Under the pieces are notes generated by a model. It worked only from the letters and a program-made list of their open reading frames with translations, was not told where the DNA came from and searched no databases. Positions 30,849 to 39,176 of a stretch of 64,000 nt of DNA are shown here, piece by piece; position 1 is the stretch's first letter, and each line of letters opens with the position of its first letter. The stretch is from assembly GCA_021613335.1 (NCBI GenBank), contig JAJTWR010000139.1, positions 1 through 64,000 of the forward strand, read 5' to 3'. The DNA is from Whitmania pigra (lineage: Eukaryota > Annelida > Clitellata > Hirudinida > Haemopidae). Position numbers and translations under genes: made by a program.

Positions 30849-32375
30849 ATGTCCGCGGCATCGTTTCGCAAGGTGGCGGTGATCGATATCGGGTCGAATT
30901 CCATCCGTCTGGTGGTCTATCACGACGGGTCGCGAGCGCCGCTGCCGCTGTTCAATGAGAAATTGCTGTGCGGTCTCGGCCGGGGGGTAGCAGGATCGGG
31001 CAGGCTTAATGCCGAGGCCATGCAGTTGGCCCTGACCAATCTCGAGCGGTTTCGCGCGCTGATCGACAAGATGGCGGTGCAGCGCTTGGATGCGATCGCC
31101 ACCGCTGCCGTGCGCGAGGCGGCCAATGGCGCCGAGTTCGTTGCTGAGGCGCAAAGACGCGCCGGCTTGACGATCCAGGTGATATCCGGGGCGGAGGAAG
31201 CGCGCCTATCGGCTTTGGGGGTGTTGTCGGCTTTTCCCGATGCCGATGGCTTTATGGGCGATCTGGGCGGCGGCAGTTTGGAATTGGCCGAACTAGCGCA
31301 AGGCGAGATCGGGAGCAATAATATTTCGGTGCCGCTGGGCGCGCTGTATTTGATCGATCGCTATGACGACGATTGCGCCGCCGCCCGCCAGATGATCGTC
31401 AAGACGCTAAGAAACCTATCCTGGCTGAAACGGCTCAAGGGACGGCGCTTTTACGCCGTCGGCGGGGCTTGGCGGACGATGGCGCGCATGATGATGGAGC
31501 AAAAGCATTATCCGTTGCATATCATCCACAATTACCAGGTTGCGGCTGAGCAGGCGCGAGCTTTTTTGGCGCGCATTCGCCGCATGAAACCCGACGCTCT
31601 GCGCAAAATGCCCGGCTTGTCGCGCAGACGGTCGGAAACCTTGCCTTGGGCGGCGCTGATTTTGGACCAGATCCTGGCGATCGGCGAACCGTCTTATCTG
31701 GTCTTTTCTGCCCAGGGCTTGCGCGAAGGCGTGTTGTTCGACCGTCTAACGCCCAATGTGCGCCGCCGCGATCCGTTGCTTGCCGGCTGCCGCGCATTGC
31801 AAGGGGAAGCCCGCTTTGATCTCAATTCCGATGAGTTGTATGATTTTCTAGCCCCCTTGCGGCAAAGCCAGCTTGAACCGGTTCGCCGGTTGATCGAGGC
31901 TGCCTGTATCGTTTCGGATTGCGCCTGGATGGAGCATCCCGATTACCGCGCCGAACAAGCCTGCAACCGGGTGCTGCGCTTGCCGGTGGTGGGCATCGAT
32001 CATGCTGGCCGGGCTTTTCTGGCGATTGCCTTGGCCACCCGTTACGGCGCCGAGCGCGATCGTCTGCCCAATATCCTTGCCGCCTCTTTATTGGAGCCGG
32101 CCTTGTTTCAGCTGGCGGTGGAAACCGGACTGGCCTTGCGGCTGGCCTTCACGGTGTCGGGAGGGGCGCCGCAATTGCTGCCCCGCTGCCGTTTGTCTTT
32201 GTCGCAAAACCAGTTGACGCTTCATCTGCTTACCGGCGACGCCGCTGCAAGCAGCGATGCCGTGCGCCGCCGCTTGGAGGCTTTGGGTAAATCTCGCGGT
32301 ATCCCAACGGCGGTCGTCCGCGGCTGCTGTGAAGTCTCAACAGGTTGTTTCTTCGGGTCCGATCGAGCAAGCTGA
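30849..32375 (+). CDS. ppx: exopolyphosphatase, C-terminus replaced by IS sequence
   Basis: A Ppx/GppA phosphatase that removes terminal phosphate from polyphosphate. It starts with KVAVIDIGSNSIRLVVY (phosphate loop). FMGDLGGGSLELAEL and the C-terminal HD-like domain follow. The native sequence runs to codon 493 (TAVVRGC). From 32328 the reading continues into the IS481 end and adds 15 foreign residues before a stop at 32375. At most a few native residues are lost, so activity may remain. It was probably followed ancestrally by rnd or aspS, which are not here. Confidence 0.88.
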   Translation: MSAASFRKVAVIDIGSNSIRLVVYHDGSRAPLPLFNEKLLCGLGRGVAGSGRLNAEAMQLALTNLERFRALIDKMAVQRLDAIATAAVREAANGAEFVAEAQRRAGLTIQVISGAEEARLSALGVLSAFPDADGFMGDLGGGSLELAELAQGEIGSNNISVPLGALYLIDRYDDDCAAARQMIVKTLRNLSWLKRLKGRRFYAVGGAWRTMARMMMEQKHYPLHIIHNYQVAAEQARAFLARIRRMKPDALRKMPGLSRRRSETLPWAALILDQILAIGEPSYLVFSAQGLREGVLFDRLTPNVRRRDPLLAGCRALQGEARFDLNSDELYDFLAPLRQSQLEPVRRLIEAACIVSDCAWMEHPDYRAEQACNRVLRLPVVGIDHAGRAFLAIALATRYGAERDRLPNILAASLLEPALFQLAVETGLALRLAFTVSGGAPQLLPRCRLSLSQNQLTLHLLTGDAAASSDAVRRRLEALGKSRGIPTAVVRGCCEVSTGCFFGSDRAS

Positions 32376-33111
32376 ATTCAGTCAGGCTTTGGCTCTGCAG
32401 GAGGAACCGAATGGATGTTCACAGGAATGCCCGGCTCACGCCGTCTGGTCGGGAAATACTGGTCCGGCGGGTTTTGGTTGAAGGGCACACCCCGCAAATG
32501 GGTCGGTCGTTTCATCAGGGCCGAAGGCGTAGCGGGCTTGCAGGATCGCTCGTCGCGTCCCCATTGGTCGCCAGCGCGAACGCCTGCTCCCATTGTCGAG
32601 CGCATCGCGGCCTTACGCAGCCAGCGCAGCCGTCGGGACGGCGGCTGGGAGTTCGTCCACCTCTGCATCGACGATGGCTCCCGCGTCGCCTTCACCAAGA
32701 TCATGCCGGACGAGAGGAAGGCAAGCGCCGTCACTTTCCTGAAAGCGGCGCTTGCCTGCTATGCCAGACTGAGCGTGACTGTCACCCGTGTCATGACCGA
32801 CAACGGCCCCTGCTGCAAACCCCACGAGTTCCGAAAAGCCTGCGCTGATCATAGCCTGAAGCATATTCGCACGAAGCCCTGTACGCCGAAGCCCTGTACG
32901 CCGAAGACCAACGGCAGGACCGAGCGATTCATCCAGACCGCCTTGCGCGAATGGGCCTACGCTACAGCCTACAACTCATCAAGCCAACGCGCCGCACAGC
33001 TCCCGCTCTGGACCCATGGATACAACTGGCATCGACCTCATGCCGGGATAAAATCCAAAACGCCTATCAGCAGGCTCGCTCTATCCGAGGACAACCTGTT
33101 GAGACTCCACA
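32328..33111 (+). mobile_element. IS481-family element, internally deleted
   Basis: Terminal repeats TGTGAAGTCTCAACAGGTTGT (32328-32348) and, reversed, TGTGGAGTCTCAACAGGTTGT (33091-33111) define 784 bases. The transposase reads VHRNARLTP from ATG 32412, then shifts to WVGRFIRAEGVAGLQDRSSR. It jumps from IAALRSQR straight to DGGWEFVHLCIDDGSRVAF, so about 240 bases between helix-turn-helix and DDE core are deleted, and part of the first HTH is gone too. Later parts are present (RVMTDNGPC, KTNGRTERFIQTALREWAYA, YNWHRPHAGIKSKTPISRL). A 15-base tandem duplication (PCTPK twice) lies near 32876-32905. It is inactive but has intact ends. Confidence 0.8.
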
Positions 33112-33298
33112 AGCTGTAAGCTTTCAGGAGGTTGTCCATTCGGAGTGGATTTGGGAGACTGATTTATCGCACCTCAGTTTTCCAGGATCGCTCCGAATGA
33201 ACATCCACAGGAATGCCCGGCTGACGCCGCTGCGTCGAGAGGAAATGGCTTTGGCGGTTATCGACGGGCGCATGTCACAAGCCAGGCTGTTGTCGTCT

Positions 33299-34151
33299 CT
33301 TAAGTTTCGGACATTGCCTCCCGGTTTGAGCGCTGGTTGATGAACTCGCGCGGAGAACGATATGCCAGCGCGCTGTGCGGGGTGAACCGTGTTGCAGTGC
33401 TCGAACCATTTTGGCAACTGCGCGATGACAGTTCTGGCATCCTGACACGGCAAGACGCGGAACATAGTCGCGCTTGAAGGTTCGAACGAAGGCTTCGGCC
33501 ATGCCGTTGGATTGCGGGCTTTCGATCGGCGTCGTCAGGGGCTCGAGCCCGATCTGCCTTGCGCAGGACCGCGTCTCGCTTGCCGGATAACAGGAGCCGT
33601 TGCTGTCAGCCATTCGATCACGTTAGGCAGCGCCGATTGACGCGGCCGAACCGGCGCTCGGCGGCGGTGACCATCAGATCGCGGATATCCTCACCTCTGA
33701 TCCCTTCGATTGTGGCGACGTGCCCCACGATCTTGCGATCGCAGCAATCGAGGGCAAAGGCAACGCGGACCTTCTCCTTGTTCTCGCAGGTGATCTCGAA
33801 GCCATCCGAGCGCCAGCGTGTGTTGGAACGATCAACGGCAATCCGGCCATCATGGCGGCGCTCTTCAATGTCCCCGGCGTGGCGCTGGAGCAGCAGGCCG
33901 TGCGCCTTCATGATGCGGTAGATCCGCTTCCGGTTTGCTGGAGTGCCGCCATCAGCACGGGCTTTTCGCCGAAGATGGGCCCAGATACGGATATAGCCCC
34001 AGCTCGATTGCTCTTTGATCGCGGCTTCGATCTCTGTGATCAGATCGGCCTGCGGCAAGGGTGGTCGACCCCTCCGCTTCCGGGATTTTCCGGCCAGACG
34101 GGCCAGAACATTCGAGCGGGTAACCCCGATGGCGTCACAGATGGCCGTCAT
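33299..34151 (-). pseudogene. IS3 transposase OrfB, frameshifted
   Basis: The first part is clear: GVTRSNVLARLAGKSRKRRG, SWGYIRIWAHLRR, RKRIYRIMKAHGLLLQRHAG, VRVAFALDCCDRKIVGHVAT (integrase core). The frame fails at about 33625. Later core pieces are in other frames: [27 protein letters not shown] (second Asp/Glu region), VRTFKRDYV, and [18 protein letters not shown]. At least two more shifts follow. It is not functional. Confidence 0.75.
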
Positions 34152-34555
34152 GGGATATCGTTCCGGACAATCGGAAGCGACAGCGAGCGCAACATCTGTT
34201 TTTTTGAGCCCGTGGCGTGGTCGAGCGCCTCCTTCAGGATCTCGGCTTCCATCGTTTTCTTGCCCAGAAGGCGCTGCAACTCACCGAACCTGATCTGCCA
34301 GCGCCTTGCAGGCCGAAGCGGGGACAATAGGCTCTTCCGCAGCGCCGTGGCCATCAACGCGCCATCATTCGCCAGACGACGCCAGAAAAAGAGCTGGTTC
34401 GGCGCAATTCCATGTCGACGCGCCACGTGGCTCACCGTCATGCCGGGCTCCATCGTTTCCGCGATGATAGCCAGCTTCTCGGTCGGCGCCCGCCGCCGCC
34501 GGCGTTCAGGTCCGCGCAGGACATCACTCTTCGGATTGTGATCAGTCATAATCAC
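34148..34555 (-). CDS. IS3 transposase OrfA
   Basis: A 135-residue helix-turn-helix protein: RRRAPTEKLAIIAETMEPGM, VSHVARRHGIAPNQLFFWRR, then a leucine-zipper-like FGELQRLLGKKTMEAEILKE. This is the IS2-type OrfA. Its stop overlaps the orfB start (ATGA at 34151-34148). The frame is intact, but with orfB broken it cannot make active OrfAB transposase; OrfA alone usually represses. Confidence 0.75.
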   Translation of the reverse strand: MIMTDHNPKSDVLRGPERRRRRAPTEKLAIIAETMEPGMTVSHVARRHGIAPNQLFFWRRLANDGALMATALRKSLLSPLRPARRWQIRFGELQRLLGKKTMEAEILKEALDHATGSKKQMLRSLSLPIVRNDIP

Positions 34556-34928
34556 GACATTAACTCCTACCTCTTAGCGAAGTGGGAGACCCTGTCCGGA
34601 AACTTTGGGGCTATTTCACAGGGCCGCCCGCGTTTATGGCGTCTGCCGAAAGATCGTTTCCCGCTGGGTTGCCCGCTTGCAGACTGGAGTGCGCGATGCG
34701 ATGAGAGACCTCTCATCACGGCCGAAAACCAGTCCACGCCGAACGAATGCCGTTCTGGCGGAGCGTATCGTCGAGCTTCACCGCCAACGTCGGACGGGCA
34801 AACACATCGCTATGGAAACAGGTGTGTCCCCTGCCACGGTCAGTCGCGTTCTCAAACGCGCCGGGGTCGCAGCATGAGCTGGTTTTCTGCCTCTTCCGGC
34901 TGTAAGAGGGTCTGAAGTTTACTGCCGC

Positions 34929-35603
34929 TCAAACCGTGATGTCGATCAGATGAGTACGAAATGCCTCTTTCAGATAATCGATCGTTTGCTTTACAGCAGA
35001 TGCCGTGGCAGTGTAATTGATTTTGGCGCCACCAGGTGAAGCATGATCATTATTTATGGCTTCCTCTCTGGCTTTTTCTTTCTCTTCCTCTTTTTTCTTT
35101 TTTTTATGCTTTTTCTCCAGCTCTTCCATCAGTTTTTCAAAAAAACTTTTCTCATCCTTCGCGCCGATGATCTTGTCCGCTCCTTCGGCGTTCCCCCCCT
35201 CGATGGCAGGCTTTTGCGCTTGCGCGGGCGCGTCTGAAGCTTGTGCCGACGCCTCCTCAGCAAGCGTAGCGCTTGGGGCGTCACCTTCCGGCGGAGTTTC
35301 GCTCTGGCTTTGCCCGTCGATCTCATCCAACGCAGCTTGCACATCGCTGGCCTGATCGGCGCTGATTCGTCCCGATGCAACTCCCTGATCGAGCCGCGCC
35401 GTAATGGCGTCGCGGACCGAAGCCGCGCCGGCGTCGGTGGATGCATCGCCGACGGCGCGCGCCGACTTGGCCGCGCGAGGAGGGGCATCGCCGCCTGGAG
35501 GATTCGTCCGAGCGGCAAGCGCATTCTTGTCGGGCAGAGGCGTCGGCAAATAGGTCGACGACAAGGGAGCGGAGATCGTCATTGAAGGCATCCACATCAT
35601 CAA
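34929..35603 (-). CDS. unrecognised Pro/Ala-rich protein with Lys/Glu coiled coil
   Basis: 224 codons if started at 35603, or 217 from ATG 35582. No family is recognised. There is a low-complexity Pro/Ala/Asp-rich N-terminal half, and an amphipathic segment around residues 65-95 (AITARLDQGVASGRISADQA, DVQAALDEIDG). A strongly charged helix near residues 155-185 (FFEKLMEELEKKHKKKKKEE) is likely a coiled coil. A short structured C-terminus follows (NYTATASAVKQTIDYLKEAF). No signal peptide or membrane helix is visible. The charged part explains the T-rich tract at 35090-35130 on the plus strand. It stands alone between IS remnants and a polyamine module, and the frame is uninterrupted. Confidence 0.5.
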   Translation of the reverse strand: MMMWMPSMTISAPLSSTYLPTPLPDKNALAARTNPPGGDAPPRAAKSARAVGDASTDAGAASVRDAITARLDQGVASGRISADQASDVQAALDEIDGQSQSETPPEGDAPSATLAEEASAQASDAPAQAQKPAIEGGNAEGADKIIGAKDEKSFFEKLMEELEKKHKKKKKEEEKEKAREEAINNDHASPGGAKINYTATASAVKQTIDYLKEAFRTHLIDITV

Positions 35604-35927
35604 AAGAATGATGGCGTCAGAAGCGCCATTGTACAGTTTTCCGACGAATGATCCAGCACTGCTTCAGCGGATCATGTAAAGTCGTTTTGGCGATGAGGTG
35701 TAAACCAACCCGGAATCGGCCTTTGAAAGGGTCGATGCCCGGTTCCTCTTTAAGCCGCCGCCTTCACCGTTTTTAAGGACCGTCCCGGATCGAGAGCATC
35801 TCGATCCAAAGGCGCCGCGCCGCCAAAGAACAGGATCGCAAGGTCGCCACTGTCGGGCGATCCAAGGGCAGTGTTTTTCGCGTTTTACGCTCGAAGACGG
35901 GTGAAACGGTTGGCCGATCCCACCGGA
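35604..35927. other. 324 bases without a recognisable gene
   Basis: Between the Lys/Glu-rich protein and the XRE-cupin pseudogene. Short frames exist on both strands (for example QRRRAAKEQDRKVATVGRSK on the plus strand) but have no start with a ribosome site and no recognised family. A repeat pair GATCGAGAGCATCTCGATC (35789-35807) forms an imperfect hairpin. It may be the debris of a deleted gene or IS. Confidence 0.4.
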
Positions 35928-36559
35928 TCAATAAAACGCTGGCGTGCAGGCCCAAATCATTTCGCTTTCCTCGCCCTCCGCCCAAAAGCGAATCATCGAA
36001 ATGGCTTTGAAAGCAAAAGAATCGCCGGCAAACAGTCGGTAGACCTGACCATCGATCTCCAGCGCCATCGATCCGCGCAAGACGATGCCGCATTTAGCCC
36101 CTTCCTTTTCATTATAGGGCATGTCGCCGGTGGTTCCGTCTGGTCCGAGCACGATGCGCATCATCTGTATTTCCGGCATCGAATCCGGCGTCAGCATGTC
36201 TTTTTCCATGCTGTTCCTGGTAAATTCGATATGCCGCCGCTTAGATTTGCGCACGATGTAACGCTCCTCGCCGTGGGTTGCGCCAGTGTGGTCGGCGTTA
36301 TCGAACAGCCAACTGATCGGCATTTCCAAGGCCTGACAGAGTAAAACCAGCTTATCGACCGAGGGCATGACCTTTCCCCGTTCGATTTGGCTAAGATGCG
36401 CGGTAGATATATTTGAAATTTTTTTGCAACCATGGCAAGTGTCAACCGCTTGACCTTGCGCCGTAAGCGAATGCGGTTGCCAAGTTCATCAACCGGCGTT
36501 CCCGGCTTGCGCGCGCCTGTGGCCGGTTGCCCGGTCGGAATGTCATCCTGGTCTTTCAA
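35928..36559 (-). pseudogene. XRE-family regulator with C-terminal cupin (PuuR-like), frameshifted
   Basis: The N-terminal XRE helix-turn-helix begins ELGNRIRLRRKVKRLTLAMV. The frame then fails inside the recognition helix, and homology continues as MPSVDKLVLLCQALEMPISW, with a cupin domain (EIQMMRIVLGPDGTTGDMPY, CGIVLRGSMALEIDGQVYRL). The cause is an extra AT in an ATATAT stretch near 36402-36409; ATAT would give the normal helix. The cupin-type regulator next to a PuuB-like oxidase and a polyamine importer is the usual PuuR context: a repressor released by a polyamine. As it stands, only the cupin half could be made, from internal starts. Confidence 0.75.
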
Positions 36560-36616
36560 TAGCGCCTTCTGCCATCGTTAATCCAACACCACTCAAAGCC
36601 TCATACCGCAAAAAGG

Positions 36617-37888
36617 TCATCGCCGGCCAAACCAATCGCGCATCCGGTTCCATCCCATCGCGATTTCCGCGCCAACCCGCCACAATCGATGAAACGGTAT
36701 CGCCGACAGGCTGTCGCGCACCGGCAGATCGACATCCTCTCTGCCGCCCGAAACCACGCGCGCAGCCAGCATCCGCCCTGCCACCGTCGATACGGCGATG
36801 CCGCGGCCATTATATCCGAACATCAGATGCACCCGCGGCTCAGGGGCGACAAGATGCGGAAAACGATCCGCGGTCAGGGCGATTTGCCCGTACCAGGCCC
36901 ACGGAAACGAGATATTGCCGAGTTGCGGCCATAATTTGCGCGCATGCGCGATGAGATGGCGGTAATCTTCAGCGCCGCGCGCATCGCGTTGCGCCCCGCG
37001 CCCGCCCATGAGCAGGCGGCCGGCATCGTCGATACGGTAATACACGGTGTCCCAGGCAATCTCGTACAGGCTGGAACGGCACGGCACGATCGTCTTGCTG
37101 ATCTCTTGAGGAAGCGGATCGCTAGCTGCGATATAGGTATAAACTGGAATCATGGCTCGCCGCAGGCCAGGCCACAGATCGTCGGCATACCCGTTGACGC
37201 AGACGATCAGATCGGCGGCGGTAACGCTTCCAGCGCCAGCCGTCACCAGCCAGGAACCGCCGACGCGCCGCGCCGCGCCTGCCCGGCTCTGGCTGTAAAG
37301 CCTGGCGCCGGCGCGTTGCGCCGCCAGCGCCAGGCCGCGCACATAGGCCAGAGGATTGACATGACCGCCGCGCGCATCGAAGGTCCCGGCCTTATAGTAA
37401 GACGTGCCGGTCAAGGCGCGCATTTCCTCAGCCTCGACACAGCGCACCGGCAATCCCCGGCGCTGGCATTGCGCGGCTAGCGCTTGCGCTTGCGCCACGC
37501 CCGCGGCATCGATGGCAGCGCGGATCGTACCGGTGCGGCTTGGCGCGCAGTCAATCTGGTGTTTTTCGATCAGTTCGAACACATAATCCGGCGCATCGAA
37601 GGCCATCCGGTTCATCCGCTCGCCTCGCGCTTTGCCCCAATGCGCTTCGACATCGTCCGGCAGAAGTTTCAGCCCCGGATTGACCTGTCCGCCATTGCGC
37701 CCGGCACAGCCATGCCCGATTTCACCGGCCTCGACCAAGCAGACTCTCACTCCGCGTTCGGCCAGATGAAGCGCCGCCGACACCCCGGTATAGCCCCCGC
37801 CGACAATGACCGCATCAGCGGTAAGGTCTTGCGTCAGCCTTGGCGTGGCGATCTGCGGGCGGGCGGTGTCGAGATAGAGATTGTTCAT
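36617..37888 (-). CDS. FAD-dependent oxidoreductase, PuuB/OrdL-like
   Basis: A 423-residue D-amino-acid-oxidase-type flavoenzyme. The FAD motif is ADAVIVGGGYTGVSAALHLA, followed by CAGRNGGQVNPGLK, a conserved flavin-contact segment. The C-terminal FGYNGRGIAVSTVAGRMLA is the second FAD site. The best resemblance is to gamma-glutamylputrescine oxidase and relatives that oxidise amines. The start at 37888 (MNNLYLDTA) is preferred; ATG 37915 is also possible. It lies after a shared AT-rich region with the divergent ABC importer. Probable role: oxidation of an imported polyamine or glutamyl-polyamine. The frame is intact. Confidence 0.75.
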   Translation of the reverse strand: MNNLYLDTARPQIATPRLTQDLTADAVIVGGGYTGVSAALHLAERGVRVCLVEAGEIGHGCAGRNGGQVNPGLKLLPDDVEAHWGKARGERMNRMAFDAPDYVFELIEKHQIDCAPSRTGTIRAAIDAAGVAQAQALAAQCQRRGLPVRCVEAEEMRALTGTSYYKAGTFDARGGHVNPLAYVRGLALAAQRAGARLYSQSRAGAARRVGGSWLVTAGAGSVTAADLIVCVNGYADDLWPGLRRAMIPVYTYIAASDPLPQEISKTIVPCRSSLYEIAWDTVYYRIDDAGRLLMGGRGAQRDARGAEDYRHLIAHARKLWPQLGNISFPWAWYGQIALTADRFPHLVAPEPRVHLMFGYNGRGIAVSTVAGRMLAARVVSGGREDVDLPVRDSLSAIPFHRLWRVGAEIAMGWNRMRDWFGRR

Positions 37889-37932
37889 CGCGCGTGACCG
37901 ATCGTTGGCGATCATGATCAATAAACTATGGA

Positions 37933-37959
37933 CAAAAATTTTACAATCAACAAATTTTG
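37933..37959. promoter_or_regulatory. AT-rich dyad in the oxidase / ABC importer intergenic region
   Basis: CAAAAATTT at 37933 and AAATTTTG ending 37959 form an imperfect inverted repeat around TACAATCAAC. The whole 155-base region between the divergent genes is much more AT-rich than its surroundings. It is a candidate operator for the broken PuuR-like regulator; this is inference from position only. Confidence 0.35.
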
Positions 37960-38042
37960 CATCGTTTTTTGTTTACAAAAAAAATTTTCGGTGATTTTCT
38001 TTGAAAAATGGCATTAGCAAAAAGCGGGGAAGGAGGCGTCAG

Positions 38043-39122
38043 ATGAAAACCGCAGTCGCAGCGGGCAGCGCGCTGGTTTTGGCCTTGACGGCGGGTTTGA
38101 CTATGTCGGCGGCGGCGCAGAACCCGCCGCCCGCTGGCACGGCGCTCGAAGGTTCGCTGAAGGGAAAGAGCCTGACATTCGTGTCGTATGGCGGCGTCTT
38201 TCAAGATGGGCAGATGAAGGCGCTGGAGGATTTCGTCAAAATATCCGGGGTCGATCTTTTATCGGACGGGCCGACTGAACTGGCCAAGATTCAAGCGCAA
38301 GTGGAAAGCCGCAATGTCCTGTGGGATGTCGTCGATATCGGCGATGTGGCGCCGTTCGTGCACTGCGGCAGTTTGTTTCAGAAGCTCGATTTCAGCAAGA
38401 TCGACGTCTCCAAGGTTCCCCCGGGTCAGGTAACGCCGTGCAGCGTTCCGGCGATGAACTATGCCGTCCTTTTCATGTACAAAAAATCGACCTATGCCCA
38501 GAATCCGCCCAAGAGCTGGGCTGATTTCTTCGATACGAAAAACTTCCCCGGTTCGCGCGCCATTCCAGGCTATGGCGACGCCGAAGGATATTTGATCGAA
38601 CTGGCTTTGCTGAACGATGGCGTCGCCAAGGACAAGCTGTTTCCCGCCGATATCGACCGCGCCTTAAACAAATATCGCCGCATGCGCGATCATCTCATTC
38701 TCTGGCAGACCGGCGCGCAATCGCAGCAGATGCTGGAATCGGGCGAGGTTGACATGGCGATCGTCTGGTCGGGGCGCGGTAAAGCCGCTGTCGCCAACGG
38801 CGCCCAATATGTGCCGGTCTGGCAGGATTGGGTGGTGATCATGGAGCAGCTGACCATTCCAACCGGGGTGAAAAACCCGGATGGCTCGCATGCGCTGATC
38901 AATGCTTATCTTGGCCAGAAAGCCCAGGAAATCATGACCGAGGCAACCTCTTATTCCCCAATCAACATCGACGCGCAACCCAAGGTCGATGCCCTCACCG
39001 CGCAATGGCTGACCAGCGCGCCGGAAAAACGCGCCACCGCCTATCACTACAATCTTCCCTACTGGGTTGAGCATAATGTCGAACTGAACGAAAAATGGGT
39101 TGCCTTCATCGCCGGGAACTAA
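38043..39122 (+). CDS. periplasmic polyamine-type binding protein (PotD/PotF-like)
   Basis: A 359-residue exported binding protein. The signal peptide is MKTAVAAGSALVLALTAGL with cleavage near SAAAQ. The mature part has LTFVSYGGVFQDGQMKALED and the family segments VLWDVVDIGDVAPFVHCGSL, PKSWADFFDTKNFPGSRAIP and EVDMAIVWSGRGKAAVANGA. The family also carries opines, spermidine and putrescine. Start ATG 38043 follows AGGAGG. It heads a four-gene ABC operon (two permeases, then ATPase). The ligand is inferred as a polyamine from the PuuB-like oxidase and PuuR-like regulator alongside. Confidence 0.8.
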   Translation: MKTAVAAGSALVLALTAGLTMSAAAQNPPPAGTALEGSLKGKSLTFVSYGGVFQDGQMKALEDFVKISGVDLLSDGPTELAKIQAQVESRNVLWDVVDIGDVAPFVHCGSLFQKLDFSKIDVSKVPPGQVTPCSVPAMNYAVLFMYKKSTYAQNPPKSWADFFDTKNFPGSRAIPGYGDAEGYLIELALLNDGVAKDKLFPADIDRALNKYRRMRDHLILWQTGAQSQQMLESGEVDMAIVWSGRGKAAVANGAQYVPVWQDWVVIMEQLTIPTGVKNPDGSHALINAYLGQKAQEIMTEATSYSPINIDAQPKVDALTAQWLTSAPEKRATAYHYNLPYWVEHNVELNEKWVAFIAGN

Positions 39123-39176
39123 GCGTTTGACGCCAAGGGCGCAGCACGGCATCGCGCTTGCGCGCAGGAGCTTCAT

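Larger units (their letters stand above)
33287..34619 (-). mobile_element. IS3-family (IS2-like) element inserted in the second IS481
   Basis: A 1333-base element on the minus strand flanked by AGG on each side (33284-33286 and 34620-34622), a three-base target duplication usual for IS3. Ends are CTGTTGTCGTCTCTTAAGTTTCGG on the left (first 20 bases CTGTTGTCGTCTCTTAAGTT) and TGAAATAGCCCCAAAGTTTC read inward on the right, partly matching. It carries orfA and a broken orfB. The same left end recurs at 50909, which supports the boundary. Confidence 0.75.
33115..34880 (+). mobile_element. second IS481-family element, split by an IS3 insertion and 3'-truncated
   Basis: Starts with TGTAAGCTTTCAGGAGGTTGT, similar to the first copy's end. 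ATG 33197 reads IHRNARLTPLRREEMALAVI. The frame is cut after MSQA by the IS3 at 33287 and continues beyond it at 34620 as AARVYGVCRKIVSRWVARL, RIVELHRQRRTGKHIAMETG and VSPATVSRVLKRAGVAA, where a stop ends it (34877). The catalytic DDE half is missing. Removing the IS3 and one AGG copy joins the two parts in frame, so the IS3 arrived later. Confidence 0.75.

Noticed and set aside
35090..35130. T-rich tract that looks like a terminator tail
   Set aside because: It is the reverse complement of Lys/Glu codons in the charged helix of the gene at 34929-35603, with no stem before it.
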